NCBI GenBank assembly: GCA_024682075.1
Contig: JAIKZQ010000021.1
Span: forward strand, 1 to 64,000
DNA length: 64,000 nt
Origin: Lachnospiraceae bacterium
Lineage (GTDB): Bacteria; Bacillota; Clostridia; Lachnospirales; Lachnospiraceae
Direction: 5' to 3'
Under the pieces are notes generated by a model. That model had not been told where the DNA came from, did no database searches, and was given only the letters and a program-made list of their open reading frames with translations. Positions 9,072 to 18,215 of this stretch are shown piece by piece. The position numbers and the translations under genes are program-made. Each line of letters begins with the position of its first letter. Position 1 is the stretch's first letter.

Positions 9072-9084
9072 TATAAATTCACAT

Positions 9085-10290
9085 TCAATCCATTTGATTT
9101 CTCCAAACAAACCTATTGACCGTATCCTTATATGACTGAATGATTTTTACAACTTTTGTACTGACGTTCAAATCCATATAATCCGGAACAGGAATCCCAT
9201 CATCAGCATTTGTACACATAGAAACTGCCAGGTCAACAGATTGTAGCAATCCTGTAGTCGTTATTCCGGATAAAATAAAACACGCCTTGTCCAGTGCCTC
9301 TGGTCTTTCTGTGGAAGTTCGAATGCACACAGCAGGAAATGGGCTTCCTATAGATGTAAAGAAGGATGATTCCTCAGGCAATGTTCCCGAGTCTGACACC
9401 ACACAATATGCATTCATTTGCAAACAATTATAGTCATGAAATCCCATTGGCTCATGCGCAATCACCCTTTTGTCTAATACAAATTTTCCTGAACTTGTCA
9501 TCTGTTCCAACTTTTTTTTGGATCTAGGATGGCAAGAATACAAAATTGGCATATCATACTTCGATGCAATAGCATTAATTGCATTAAACAATGACAGAAA
9601 ATTTTTTTCTGTATCTATATTTTCTTCTCTATGAGCAGAAAGCAATATATATTTTTGGGGTTCAATATCAATTCCCATTTCCAAAGATATCCTCTTGTGG
9701 ATGTCTGAGTTTTTAATAGAATTGAGATTATTCTGCAGCACTTCTGCCATTGGAGATCCTGTTACATATGTACGTTCTTTGGGAATCCCACACTCTGCAA
9801 GATATCTTCGAGCATGTTCAGAATATGCCAAATTTACATCTGAAATAATATCCACTATCCGACGATTCGTCTCCTCCGGTAGACATTCATCCTTACATCT
9901 ATTTCCTGCTTCCATATGAAATATAGGAATGTGAAGTCTCTTTGCGCCTATAACAGACAAACAAGAATTAGTATCACCAAGCACAAGAACTGCTTCTGGT
10001 TTGATTTCCAACATCAGCTTATACGACTTGGATATTATGTTTCCAATAGTATCACCAAGATCATCCCCAACCGCATCCAAATATACTTCCGGATCAGCAA
10101 GATTTAAATCCCTGAAAAATATCTCATTTAAATTATAATCATAATTCTGACCAGTATGAGCAAGTATAACATCAAAATACTTCCTACACTTACAAATTAC
10201 CGCAGATAATCTAATGATTTCAGGGCGTGTACCTACAATTATCAATAATTTGATTTTCCCATTTTCTTTCCAGTTGACATTTTCAAACAT
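9085..10290 (-). CDS. capG: CapG: UDP-N-acetylglucosamine 2-epimerase family, UDP-L-FucNAc synthesis
   Basis: 401 residues from ATG 10290, chosen over starts up to 10341 because AGAGGTG lies just ahead and overlap with capF is then only eight bases. IIVGTRPEIIRLSA, HTGQNYDYNLNEIFF, EAGNRC and SDSGTLPEESSFF are signatures of the WecB-type epimerases. With CapE and CapF immediately upstream it completes the known Staphylococcus aureus Cap5E/F/G (FnlABC) route, C2-epimerising UDP-N-acetyl-L-pneumosamine to UDP-N-acetyl-L-fucosamine. Gene order E-F-G is the same as in known clusters. Confidence 0.9.
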   Translation of the reverse strand: MFENVNWKENGKIKLLIIVGTRPEIIRLSAVICKCRKYFDVILAHTGQNYDYNLNEIFFRDLNLADPEVYLDAVGDDLGDTIGNIISKSYKLMLEIKPEAVLVLGDTNSCLSVIGAKRLHIPIFHMEAGNRCKDECLPEETNRRIVDIISDVNLAYSEHARRYLAECGIPKERTYVTGSPMAEVLQNNLNSIKNSDIHKRISLEMGIDIEPQKYILLSAHREENIDTEKNFLSLFNAINAIASKYDMPILYSCHPRSKKKLEQMTSSGKFVLDKRVIAHEPMGFHDYNCLQMNAYCVVSDSGTLPEESSFFTSIGSPFPAVCIRTSTERPEALDKACFILSGITTTGLLQSVDLAVSMCTNADDGIPVPDYMDLNVSTKVVKIIQSYKDTVNRFVWRNQMD

Positions 10291-11509
10291 ATTGCACCTC
10301 TTCATGATAGGTTTCAGGATGTTTGGCATCAAAAATCTCATTTGCCCACATAATTGTAATCATATCTTCAGAATCACTAAGATTAATAATATTATGTGTA
10401 TACCCTGGCAACATATATACGCACTGCAATTTTTCACCACTCACATAAAATTCACGAACAGGATAGTCTTTTCCGGTTTGCGGATCTATTCCAAGACGCC
10501 GTTCTTGTATCAATCCATGACCACTAACAACAAGAAATATCTCCATCTTTGTATGATGCCAATGTTGCCCTTTTGTCATGCCAGGCTTTGAAATATTGAC
10601 TGAAAACTGCCCAACATCATTGTTTCGAAAAAACTCCGTAAATGACCCCCTGGAATCCGAGGCACCTTTCAAATCAAAGATGGTTTTTTCTGCAGGAAGA
10701 TATGAAAGGAAGGTGCTATATAATCTCTTTTCAAAGCTGCCTTCCGGAATAGATGTAAATAGTAGAGAAATGGGCTGTTGTGAAAAATCTTTCAGCAAAT
10801 CCAATACTCTTCCTAATGTGACTTTAAATGTCAACGGAGCGTAACAATATCTGCCATTCACTCGTTCTATTGGAACCAATCCATCATAATTGCAACGATG
10901 CTCTAATCCTTCCAGCGCCAACAACATCTCACTTACAAGATCATCAATATACAACAGTTCCAATTCAGTATTTGGATCGTTGACGGTATAAGCCAAATCA
11001 TTTGCAAATGCATTGCAAAAAGTTGCAATGACCGAATTATAATTTGGTCTACACCATTTTCCAAATAAATTGGGGAATCGATACACAAGTACTCTAGACT
11101 TAGTTTCGTTGCCATACTCAAAAAACAACTCTTCACCAGCCAATTTACTTCGACCATACTCAGAATCAGCATATCTTCCAGATAAAGAGGCCTGGATAGA
11201 GGATGATAACATAACAGGACATCTATTATTATATTTTTTTAATTTATCCAAAAGGATTTGTGCAAACCCGAAATTTCCAGTCATAAACTCTTCCTGAGTC
11301 TGCGGTCTGTTAACTCCAGCAAGATTAAACACAAAATCACAATCGGCACAGAATCGATCGAGATCATCTTCTGAATTATCAACGTCATATTCATACACCT
11401 CAGAAACAGAAAGTCTTGTATCCCGTTTTTTTTCATCGCGAATACACTTCAATGTTTCTACAAGGTTTCTTCCCACAAATCCTTTTGCCCCGGTTATCAG
11501 TATCTTCAA
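10283..11509 (-). CDS. capF: CapF: bifunctional NADPH reductase and cupin 3-epimerase for UDP-L-FucNAc
   Basis: 408 residues. N-terminal Rossmann fold (KILITGAKGFVGRNLVETL, residues 2-20) with the reductase segment SEYGRSKLAGEELF, and a C-terminal cupin (PGMTKGQHWHHTKMEIFLVV) that carries the metal-binding histidines. This two-domain layout is specific to CapF/FnlB, which reduces the 4-keto intermediate released by CapE. It starts 14 bases after the capE stop and overlaps capG by eight bases, so the three are cotranscribed. Confidence 0.92.
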   Translation of the reverse strand: MKILITGAKGFVGRNLVETLKCIRDEKKRDTRLSVSEVYEYDVDNSEDDLDRFCADCDFVFNLAGVNRPQTQEEFMTGNFGFAQILLDKLKKYNNRCPVMLSSSIQASLSGRYADSEYGRSKLAGEELFFEYGNETKSRVLVYRFPNLFGKWCRPNYNSVIATFCNAFANDLAYTVNDPNTELELLYIDDLVSEMLLALEGLEHRCNYDGLVPIERVNGRYCYAPLTFKVTLGRVLDLLKDFSQQPISLLFTSIPEGSFEKRLYSTFLSYLPAEKTIFDLKGASDSRGSFTEFFRNNDVGQFSVNISKPGMTKGQHWHHTKMEIFLVVSGHGLIQERRLGIDPQTGKDYPVREFYVSGEKLQCVYMLPGYTHNIINLSDSEDMITIMWANEIFDAKHPETYHEEVQYV

Positions 11510-11522
11510 AGCAAATCCCTCT

Positions 11523-12572
11523 CTACTTTAAAAGTTCCTTTACATAATCGGTTGTTAATATTTTGTTCACAGTTCCTTCAACGTCCAAAAGTTCTGTATT
11601 ATGAGATGTATATGCTTCATCCGCTTCAGTAACAACTTGTCCTTCGACAAAAAATTTGTCATAATTTAAATCTCTGCTATCTGCAGAAACCCTAAAATAA
11701 TCTCCCATATCTTCTGAGCGAAGCCTTTCCTCTCTAGTCATTAAAGTTTCATATAGTTTCTCACCATGACGCGTTCCAATGATCTTCGTCCCTGTATCTC
11801 CAAATAGCTTTTGAACAGCCTGTGCTAATACGCCGATAGTAGATGCATCCGCTTTCTGAATAAACAGGTCACCGGGATTAGCATGAGTAAAAGCAAAAGT
11901 AACAAGATCAACCGCTTCATCAAGGTTCATCAAAAATCTTGTCATTTCCGGATTGGTGATAGTAATAGGATTTCCGGATTTTATTTGATCAATAAAAAGT
12001 GGAATGACCGATCCCCTTGAACACATTACATTTCCATACCTTGTGCAACAGATAACTGTATCTCCTCGCTCTGCAGCTACCCTTGCATTTGCCCTGACCA
12101 CATGCTCCATCATGGCTTTTGATGTTCCCATTGCATTAATAGGATAAGCAGCCTTATCGGTTGACAAACATACAACCCTCTTCACTTTAGCTTCTATAGC
12201 GGCATGAAGAACATTATTTGTACCTTCAACATTTGTCTGCACCGCTTCCATTGGAAAGAACTCACAAGATGGCACTTGTTTCAACGCTGCTGCGTGAAAA
12301 ATATAATCCACTCCATCCATAGCATCACGCACGGCACGAGGATCCCTTACATTGCCAATATAAAACTTCACCTTTCCAGCAACATCCGGATGCTTAGCTT
12401 GAAGATCATGTCGCATATCATCCTGCTTTTTTTCATCTCTGGAAAAAATACGGATTTGACCAATATCTGATGTGAGAAAATGTTTTAAAACGGTTGAACC
12501 AAAGCTTCCAGTCCCGCCTGTGATCAATAAAGTTTTTCCCATAAAATGTTTATTAATTTCAGCATTAGTCAT
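11523..12572 (-). CDS. capE: CapE: UDP-GlcNAc 4,6-dehydratase (inverting) / 5- and 3-epimerase
   Basis: 349 residues. LLITGGTGSFGSTVLKHF binds NAD(P), IFSRDEKKQDDMRHDL follows, and the catalytic motif is STDKAAYPINAMGTSKAM, where Met replaces the usual Tyr, as in FlaA1/CapE-type dehydratases. CapE converts UDP-GlcNAc first to a 4-keto-6-deoxy-L-arabino sugar and then the L-lyxo epimer. The first product is also the substrate of PseC, whose gene is the next one upstream, and no PseB is present, so CapE may feed both pathways. Base composition is somewhat less AT-rich than its neighbours. Confidence 0.9.
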   Translation of the reverse strand: MTNAEINKHFMGKTLLITGGTGSFGSTVLKHFLTSDIGQIRIFSRDEKKQDDMRHDLQAKHPDVAGKVKFYIGNVRDPRAVRDAMDGVDYIFHAAALKQVPSCEFFPMEAVQTNVEGTNNVLHAAIEAKVKRVVCLSTDKAAYPINAMGTSKAMMEHVVRANARVAAERGDTVICCTRYGNVMCSRGSVIPLFIDQIKSGNPITITNPEMTRFLMNLDEAVDLVTFAFTHANPGDLFIQKADASTIGVLAQAVQKLFGDTGTKIIGTRHGEKLYETLMTREERLRSEDMGDYFRVSADSRDLNYDKFFVEGQVVTEADEAYTSHNTELLDVEGTVNKILTTDYVKELLK

Positions 12573-12679
12573 GATTCATTTCCTTTCTATACAATAATTA
12601 TCTAATTCCCTTTTTGTATTGAGTAAAAATTTTATAATCAAACATTTTTACACATGTCATGTATTATATTCTTAAATCT

Positions 12680-13876
12680 TTATAATTTATAATAATCAAT
12701 CAACTTCTTTACCGCGTGTATAACATCTTCAACGTCTTGATCTGACATCTTAGGGTACAAAGGTATACTCATTATCCCCTTATACATCTTTTCAGCGTTT
12801 GGGCATAAGCCCATCTCATAGCCCATATGCTTATAATATGGCATCCAGTATACCGGAACATAGTGGATTTGACATTGCACCCCTTCAGCAGACATTGCAT
12901 CAAAAAATTCACGTCGTGTGCAGGATAATTTATCAAGGCGTAGCTGAATTATATATAAATGACGACATGTATCAGACTCAGGTATTTCTTTTTGCAAAAT
13001 CAACTCTGGAATAGTCGAGAAAGCACTATTATATCGTTCGACAATTTCCTTTCTTCGAGATTTAAACAAATCAAGTTTATTTAATTGTGACAACACCAAA
13101 GCTGCTTGAAAATCAGTCATTCGATAGTTATATCCCAAACATATTTGTTCATAACACCAAGGCCCCTCATGAGGAGCGCATTCCATCAGTGCCTCATCAT
13201 GTGTAATTCCATGAGAATGTGCTAATTTTAACTTCTCATACATCTCTGAATCATTAGTAAGGATTGCACCGCCTTCTCCACCTGTTACAGTTTTTACAGG
13301 ATGAAAGGAGAAACACGTCATATCCGCAAGGCATCCAATCTGTTTACCTTTATAATTTGTGGCTATTGAATGGGCCGCATCCTCAATAAACACTAAACCG
13401 TAATCAGAACAAATCTTTTTTATCTCATCTATTTGCACTGCTTGTCCAGTAAAATCAACTGCAACAACTGCTTTTGTCCGGCTAGTTATGTGTGACAATA
13501 TTGATTCAGGACTAATACAATACGTTTCAGGATCAATATCTGCAAACACAGGTTTAGCTCCACAATATAACGCACAATTAGCTGATGCAGCAAAAGTCAT
13601 TGGAGTAGTAATCACTTCATCTCCCGGACCAATTCCAGCAGCAAGGCAAGCACAATGGAGCGCAGAAGTACCTGAATTAACCGCAACAGCATATTTTGCA
13701 TTAGTAATATCGCAAATAGTTCTTTCAAGTTCTTCTACTTTTGGCCCACATGTAATAAAATCAGAGCGAAGTACAGTAGCCACTGCTCTAATATCGTCCT
13801 CATCAATCCACTGACGACCATAATATATCTTACTTTGCCTAACAGGATATCCTCCATTAATTGCTAATTTTTCCAT
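12680..13876 (-). CDS. pseC: PseC-like UDP-4-keto-6-deoxy-sugar aminotransferase
   Basis: 398 residues, DegT/DnrJ/EryC1 aminotransferase. FEATURES seen: NSGTSALHCACLAAG for phosphate binding, IEDAAHSI with the PLP-contacting Asp, and CFSFHPVKTVTGGEGGA with the PLP lysine at 195. These are arranged as in PseC, which aminates UDP-2-acetamido-2,6-dideoxy-L-arabino-hexos-4-ulose using glutamate. The gene lies 108 bases upstream of capE, with an AT-rich gap that could hold a promoter. PseB, PseG and PseI are not in the window, so the pathway is incomplete here or completed elsewhere. Confidence 0.88.
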   Translation of the reverse strand: MEKLAINGGYPVRQSKIYYGRQWIDEDDIRAVATVLRSDFITCGPKVEELERTICDITNAKYAVAVNSGTSALHCACLAAGIGPGDEVITTPMTFAASANCALYCGAKPVFADIDPETYCISPESILSHITSRTKAVVAVDFTGQAVQIDEIKKICSDYGLVFIEDAAHSIATNYKGKQIGCLADMTCFSFHPVKTVTGGEGGAILTNDSEMYEKLKLAHSHGITHDEALMECAPHEGPWCYEQICLGYNYRMTDFQAALVLSQLNKLDLFKSRRKEIVERYNSAFSTIPELILQKEIPESDTCRHLYIIQLRLDKLSCTRREFFDAMSAEGVQCQIHYVPVYWMPYYKHMGYEMGLCPNAEKMYKGIMSIPLYPKMSDQDVEDVIHAVKKLIDYYKL

Positions 13877-13905
13877 TGTTTACTCTCATCTCCTATAAAT
13901 GAAAT

Positions 13906-14616
13906 TTACTTTCTTATGCATATCCACACTGCTCGGCATGGAGTGATTTTGTTAGGAACTTTGTGTTTTAACAACCACATATATTTCCCGATTTCGATGC
14001 GCTCAGTCTCTACTATTTTCCCAATATCCATCCCATTAATTAAATCAATTAACGAAGGTGCACTAAATTGATATACTGTATCAAACCGAATTATTCGAAA
14101 AAACAACTGCATAAAAGCATACAAAAATCTTTCAACCTTCTCAAACCAAGGCACAACAACAGATTCAACGATCAGTAATTCGCCGTTCTTTTTTGTTATT
14201 CTCGCACACTCCTTCAAAGCTTTTTTCACATTTGCTTCTGTTGTCAAGTAGTTATGACCAGCCAAATGATGTATAACACATTGAAGAATAACCCTATCAT
14301 ACATCTCGTCTTGAATATTGTTCAAATGAAAAACATTCCCCTCGAGAAAATTGACATTAGGGCAATTACTATATTTTTTTATAGAACTATTCGACAATGA
14401 TAAATCTACACAATCCAGCCTTTCCAAATCATCAAATAAATAATTTATCACTCCCCCATTTCCTATATCTGCAACTATATGCCCTTTTTTCAATTCATTA
14501 TTTATTTTCCTTCCGGAATTTTTGTAAAAAATGGGTTGAATCGACATTATCTCATCGGCATATTCCTCCGAAATTTTATCCCAATATTCATTTTCATTAT
14601 CATCAGTTTTTTTCAT
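13906..14616 (-). CDS. Class I SAM-dependent methyltransferase
   Basis: 236 residues. The SAM-binding core reads VADIGNGGVINYLF (motif I) then CVDLSLSNSSI and DRVILQCVIHHL, which is the usual methyltransferase-11/25 pattern. A hydrophobic stretch (ERFLYAFMQLFFRIIRF, about 160-178) suggests membrane association. Motif I has Asn where most members have Gly, but the fold looks intact. It overlaps the upstream methyltransferase by 14 bases. Likely target is a sugar or lipid-linked oligosaccharide; nothing in the sequence fixes it. Confidence 0.75.
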   Translation of the reverse strand: MKKTDDNENEYWDKISEEYADEIMSIQPIFYKNSGRKINNELKKGHIVADIGNGGVINYLFDDLERLDCVDLSLSNSSIKKYSNCPNVNFLEGNVFHLNNIQDEMYDRVILQCVIHHLAGHNYLTTEANVKKALKECARITKKNGELLIVESVVVPWFEKVERFLYAFMQLFFRIIRFDTVYQFSAPSLIDLINGMDIGKIVETERIEIGKYMWLLKHKVPNKITPCRAVWICIRK

Positions 14617-15367
14617 GATTTTCCCTTTTTTCTAATACTGCAATTATTGAAACACCAAACGGATAACTTCTTTGTTTTGTCAGATGCTTTTTTTCACCAA
14701 CAAATATCTTGTATAAAATATGATTTAATAGTCCATTCCCGGAATTATATTCCATTGAACTATGTTTATCTATATGTAACCAATTACTAAACAGTCGAAT
14801 GAATGCTATGGGAAGAAAAAGCCAGAAATTATAATAACTTGAAAACACAATTTCAAATCCGGAATAATCAATCAACTTCAAAAAATCAGAAAGACTATAT
14901 CTTCTATGGTGCATATTATTTATATCGTTTGTAGACCACATCCATTGAAAAGCTGGGACCGTAATTATGATATGTCCTCCAGGTTTAGTCATTCTATAGA
15001 TATTACTCAATGCAATAGAATCATCTTTAATATGTTCAAGTATATCCAAAGCAAAGACAACATCATACTTTGGCATTAGCCACGAAGCAACAATGCCCAA
15101 ATCCAACTTATGTAAAGTTGCATTACACTTCATTTTGCAGTATTCGAGCGCATGTTCAGAATAATCATATCCATCAACATCCCCATATTTTTCCAGCTCA
15201 TGCAAAAACAAACCTGTGCCGCACCCAACATCCGCAAGCCTCAATGAAACAGTATTTTCAGGGATCAAATATCGCTTTGCTAATTCCAAAACAATCTCTC
15301 GTTTTGCTTTAAACCACCAATGATAGTTCTCCGTTTCGTTTAATCTATCATACATTTCCGTATTCAT
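14603..15367 (-). CDS. Class I SAM-dependent methyltransferase
   Basis: 254 residues from ATG 15367, preferred to a TTG at 15379 because GGTGA lies ahead. Begins MYDRLNETENYHWWFKAKREIV, the N-terminal signature of a common sugar-locus methyltransferase group, followed by motif I LADVGCGTGLFLHELEKYG and DVVFALDILEHI. A C-terminal hydrophobic segment (YYNFWLFLPIAFIRLF) could attach it to the membrane. Paired with the neighbouring methyltransferase at 13906; together they may add capping methyl groups, which in some O-antigens stop chain growth, but that is an inference. Confidence 0.78.
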   Translation of the reverse strand: MNTEMYDRLNETENYHWWFKAKREIVLELAKRYLIPENTVSLRLADVGCGTGLFLHELEKYGDVDGYDYSEHALEYCKMKCNATLHKLDLGIVASWLMPKYDVVFALDILEHIKDDSIALSNIYRMTKPGGHIIITVPAFQWMWSTNDINNMHHRRYSLSDFLKLIDYSGFEIVFSSYYNFWLFLPIAFIRLFSNWLHIDKHSSMEYNSGNGLLNHILYKIFVGEKKHLTKQRSYPFGVSIIAVLEKRENHEKN

Positions 15368-15422
15368 CAGTTTCACCAATCCAACTTCCAGAGATAAGCA
15401 AACAAATAATAATATTGCAAAG

Positions 15423-16691
15423 TTATACTGAGTCTTTCCTATAAAACTTAAAAGACAAATGCTTGAGCGATGTAATCAAAAAAAAGAATATCAAAACAGA
15501 TATGCACCCAACCGAGCTAAATGTATACATTGATACTTTAGGGATCGCCGCCACACCACTATATGTAGATAATATACAAAAAGATCCACCAAAAACCAAC
15601 TCTCTCCAATAATCTTTACAATACTTTCTAAACCCTCCAGCCAATACCGAAAACACTGCAATCAATGAAGCAATCAACAAAAATGTTGAACTCAATAAAT
15701 AATCCATTTCCTCTTTTAGACATTCAATAAATTTTCGCAATTCTGTTTTGAATACAAATCCGGGGTCATTTTTTAACATATCAATATAGATAACTCTGCA
15801 TTTTTTAAAATATTCATCACTTAAATATTCTACTTCCGGCCATCTTTCGGAAACCATCTCTTTGCCGCAATTGTCGTCATAAGTTATCCCATATGAATTA
15901 TCGTAATACCCCAAGCCAATCAACAACGAATGCCAAGGAGAGGAATTATATCCAGCAACCCCCACATCGTCCCAATTCGCAGTTATAATTCTGGGAACAG
16001 CTATAGATAAGCAATTATACAAAAGCAGTATTGTCAAAAAAGCTATAATCAAAATCTTTCGATTTTCTTTTTCTTTGTAAAATTTGAAAGAATCGATCAA
16101 AAATATAATAATCAGAACTGGCAATCCACTTTGTAATCGAAGACAATTTGATACAGACATCGACAAACTCAAAACTATTGTAAATATCATAATTGATTTT
16201 TTCTTGGTTTCTTTGCACAACAACAGTAGAAATGGAAAAGCCACAACAACTGACCACATAAGTGCATAAAATTCCTCATTTCCGGTCCGATATAACATAT
16301 CTCCGATTGTGTAGTGAAATATCAAAGGAGAAAAAAGACAAATTAAAACAGAATCATACAGTTCATACAGCAACAACGGGTATATCGATATAGCAATCAT
16401 ACCCAGCACTGATTGAGTCGCCATAAACATACTTCTGGCATCCATACGGAAAAATCTCATTAAAAACGGAAAATAAACCCATCCCAATGAATGTGATAGA
16501 TGAGCATTATCAAATTGTCCATTAAGCATAAACTCCTCAAAATATCTGTCGAGTTTAGCTACCTTATACCAATTTGCCCCTCCGGATTCTTTGGTCAAAA
16601 AAATAGGATTCATAATCAAAAAAGAGAATATCACACCATATATCGCCGCAAAAAATAAGATTGCCTTTCTATTTTTGTTTTCTTTCATCAT
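15423..16691 (-). CDS. Multipass membrane protein, possible GT-C glycosyltransferase
   Basis: 422 residues from ATG 16691 (AAGGAT ahead); a TTG start at 16763 would add 24 residues. About ten hydrophobic segments, the first at residues 8-27 followed by a loop ESGGANWYKVAKLDRYFEEF and HLSHSLGWVYFPFLMRFF. Acidic residues after the first membrane segment and a large soluble loop (GYYDNSYGITYDDN, SERWPEVEYLS) resemble GT-C transferases that use polyprenyl-phosphate sugars, but no family motif is decisive. It lies 56 bases after the next upstream gene, wzx. Could instead be a Wzy-type protein or an unclassified membrane protein. Confidence 0.5.
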   Translation of the reverse strand: MMKENKNRKAILFFAAIYGVIFSFLIMNPIFLTKESGGANWYKVAKLDRYFEEFMLNGQFDNAHLSHSLGWVYFPFLMRFFRMDARSMFMATQSVLGMIAISIYPLLLYELYDSVLICLFSPLIFHYTIGDMLYRTGNEEFYALMWSVVVAFPFLLLLCKETKKKSIMIFTIVLSLSMSVSNCLRLQSGLPVLIIIFLIDSFKFYKEKENRKILIIAFLTILLLYNCLSIAVPRIITANWDDVGVAGYNSSPWHSLLIGLGYYDNSYGITYDDNCGKEMVSERWPEVEYLSDEYFKKCRVIYIDMLKNDPGFVFKTELRKFIECLKEEMDYLLSSTFLLIASLIAVFSVLAGGFRKYCKDYWRELVFGGSFCILSTYSGVAAIPKVSMYTFSSVGCISVLIFFFLITSLKHLSFKFYRKDSV

Positions 16692-16805
16692 AGTAGTTAT
16701 CCTTATCCCAATTATAAATCCATAATCCAAAAGGATATGCAAACTTTTCATTCCAATTAACAATAAACATCTTAAAGGAAGGCTAAACAGATAAGAAATT
16801 GATTT

Positions 16806-18215
16806 TTATCCCAACCGTTCACCTGTTCGCACTTTTTTTATATAATTTTGTAATACCAAATATCCTATAAATCCCATAAGAACTACTGCGATTATCCATC
16901 TAAGAATAATGGCGTCAAACAATAAATATGAAGCAATTGCAAAGCACACCAAGACAAAAAATAAAATGATTTCAAATATAAAATTATATGTTTCTCTTTG
17001 GGTAATTATTCTACATGCACAATAATGATACACCATAAGAACAAAGTACCCAATCAATGTAGTTATAGCAGCTACTTGATATCCATATATTGGCATAAGC
17101 AAATAATTCAATACAACATTTATAACAGATGCCGTGATTGTGCCAATTGCAATATACATTGTTTTCTTATAGTACTGTTCAATATTTGTGTATAAGCCAT
17201 ATATGTATTGACAAAAGGCAGATACCGCAACAGGATAGATAACCCCAGCAGATGCCCAAAATTTCTTATCAGCTAAAATATGTAGAACCTCTGGGGCAAC
17301 CATGCAATAAACTATTATTCCAACAAATACCAAAAAAACCATTTTTCTTCCCGTTTTTCTAACAATATCATAGTTCTCTTTTTTGTACTCTTCAAAAACC
17401 CATGGCTGAAACGCCTTATTAATCGCTATGGACACAATCGAAACCAACATTCCCAATGTATATCCAAAACTATAAACCCCTGCTTCCGAGTCTCCAAATA
17501 TCTTTATTATCATAATCCTATCGATCTGACCAAGTACAATGATAGCCAATCCATGCGGGACCATCGGCAATGATATATTCAAGGCATACTTTAAGTCTTC
17601 AGAAAAAGAAGACCATTTAGCTTTCATCATATAGTAAACTGCAAAAATACAACCAACCACAAAAGTAGGGATGCAATTCCCTAGCACTCGTCCAAATGAC
17701 TTTGGAAAAGGAAAATAAACTATAAACACTATTGAAAGAACAACCGAAGCTAATACTGGAACTATCGAAACAATTGCGTTTTTTAATATTTTTTGTTCGA
17801 AAATATATCTAAATTGTACTATTCCATAAATGGAGTAAAAAAATGTATACAAAATAGAAAGCCACATCATTTCACAACCAAGTTCTGTAATTTCAGCAAT
17901 CATTTCTTCGAAGAAAAAAAGAAGAATAATGCATAAACATGAAATGACTAGCAAAAGAAAAACAATAATGTTACCAATATATTCATTTAATCTATGGTTA
18001 AAATCTACCTCCGCATTTGTTATAGTGTATGATAATCCCATTCCCAAAACTGCAGAAAAAATGCTAGACCAAGTATTAAAATTTGAAATCTGCCCGTATT
18101 CCGAAGTAGACAATAAGTTGGTAAATATTGGAGCGGTAAATATATTAATACCATTCAAAATAACACTTGTAACAACAAACCAAAAAGATGATTTTAATAA
18201 TCTGTTATTCATCAT
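16806..18215 (-). CDS. wzx: Oligosaccharide flippase (Wzx/RfbX family)
   Basis: 469 residues, about 12-14 membrane helices. NRLLKSSFWFVVTSVILNGINIFTAPIFTNLLSTSEYGQIS is the standard N terminus of polysaccharide synthase/Wzx flippases (MOP superfamily), with NTWSSIFSAVLGMG next. Wzx moves undecaprenyl-linked repeat units across the membrane. The start overlaps the stop of the upstream gene as ATGA. It is the only flippase of this family in the left locus and therefore the best marker that the locus is Wzx/Wzy-dependent. Confidence 0.9.
   Translation of the reverse strand: MMNNRLLKSSFWFVVTSVILNGINIFTAPIFTNLLSTSEYGQISNFNTWSSIFSAVLGMGLSYTITNAEVDFNHRLNEYIGNIIVFLLLVISCLCIILLFFFEEMIAEITELGCEMMWLSILYTFFYSIYGIVQFRYIFEQKILKNAIVSIVPVLASVVLSIVFIVYFPFPKSFGRVLGNCIPTFVVGCIFAVYYMMKAKWSSFSEDLKYALNISLPMVPHGLAIIVLGQIDRIMIIKIFGDSEAGVYSFGYTLGMLVSIVSIAINKAFQPWVFEEYKKENYDIVRKTGRKMVFLVFVGIIVYCMVAPEVLHILADKKFWASAGVIYPVAVSAFCQYIYGLYTNIEQYYKKTMYIAIGTITASVINVVLNYLLMPIYGYQVAAITTLIGYFVLMVYHYCACRIITQRETYNFIFEIILFFVLVCFAIASYLLFDAIILRWIIAVVLMGFIGYLVLQNYIKKVRTGERLG

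Noticed and set aside
11523..12572. PseB as the identity of this dehydratase
   Set aside because: Order with capF and capG, the length and motifs such as CEFFPMEAVQTN fit CapE/FnlA better than PseB.
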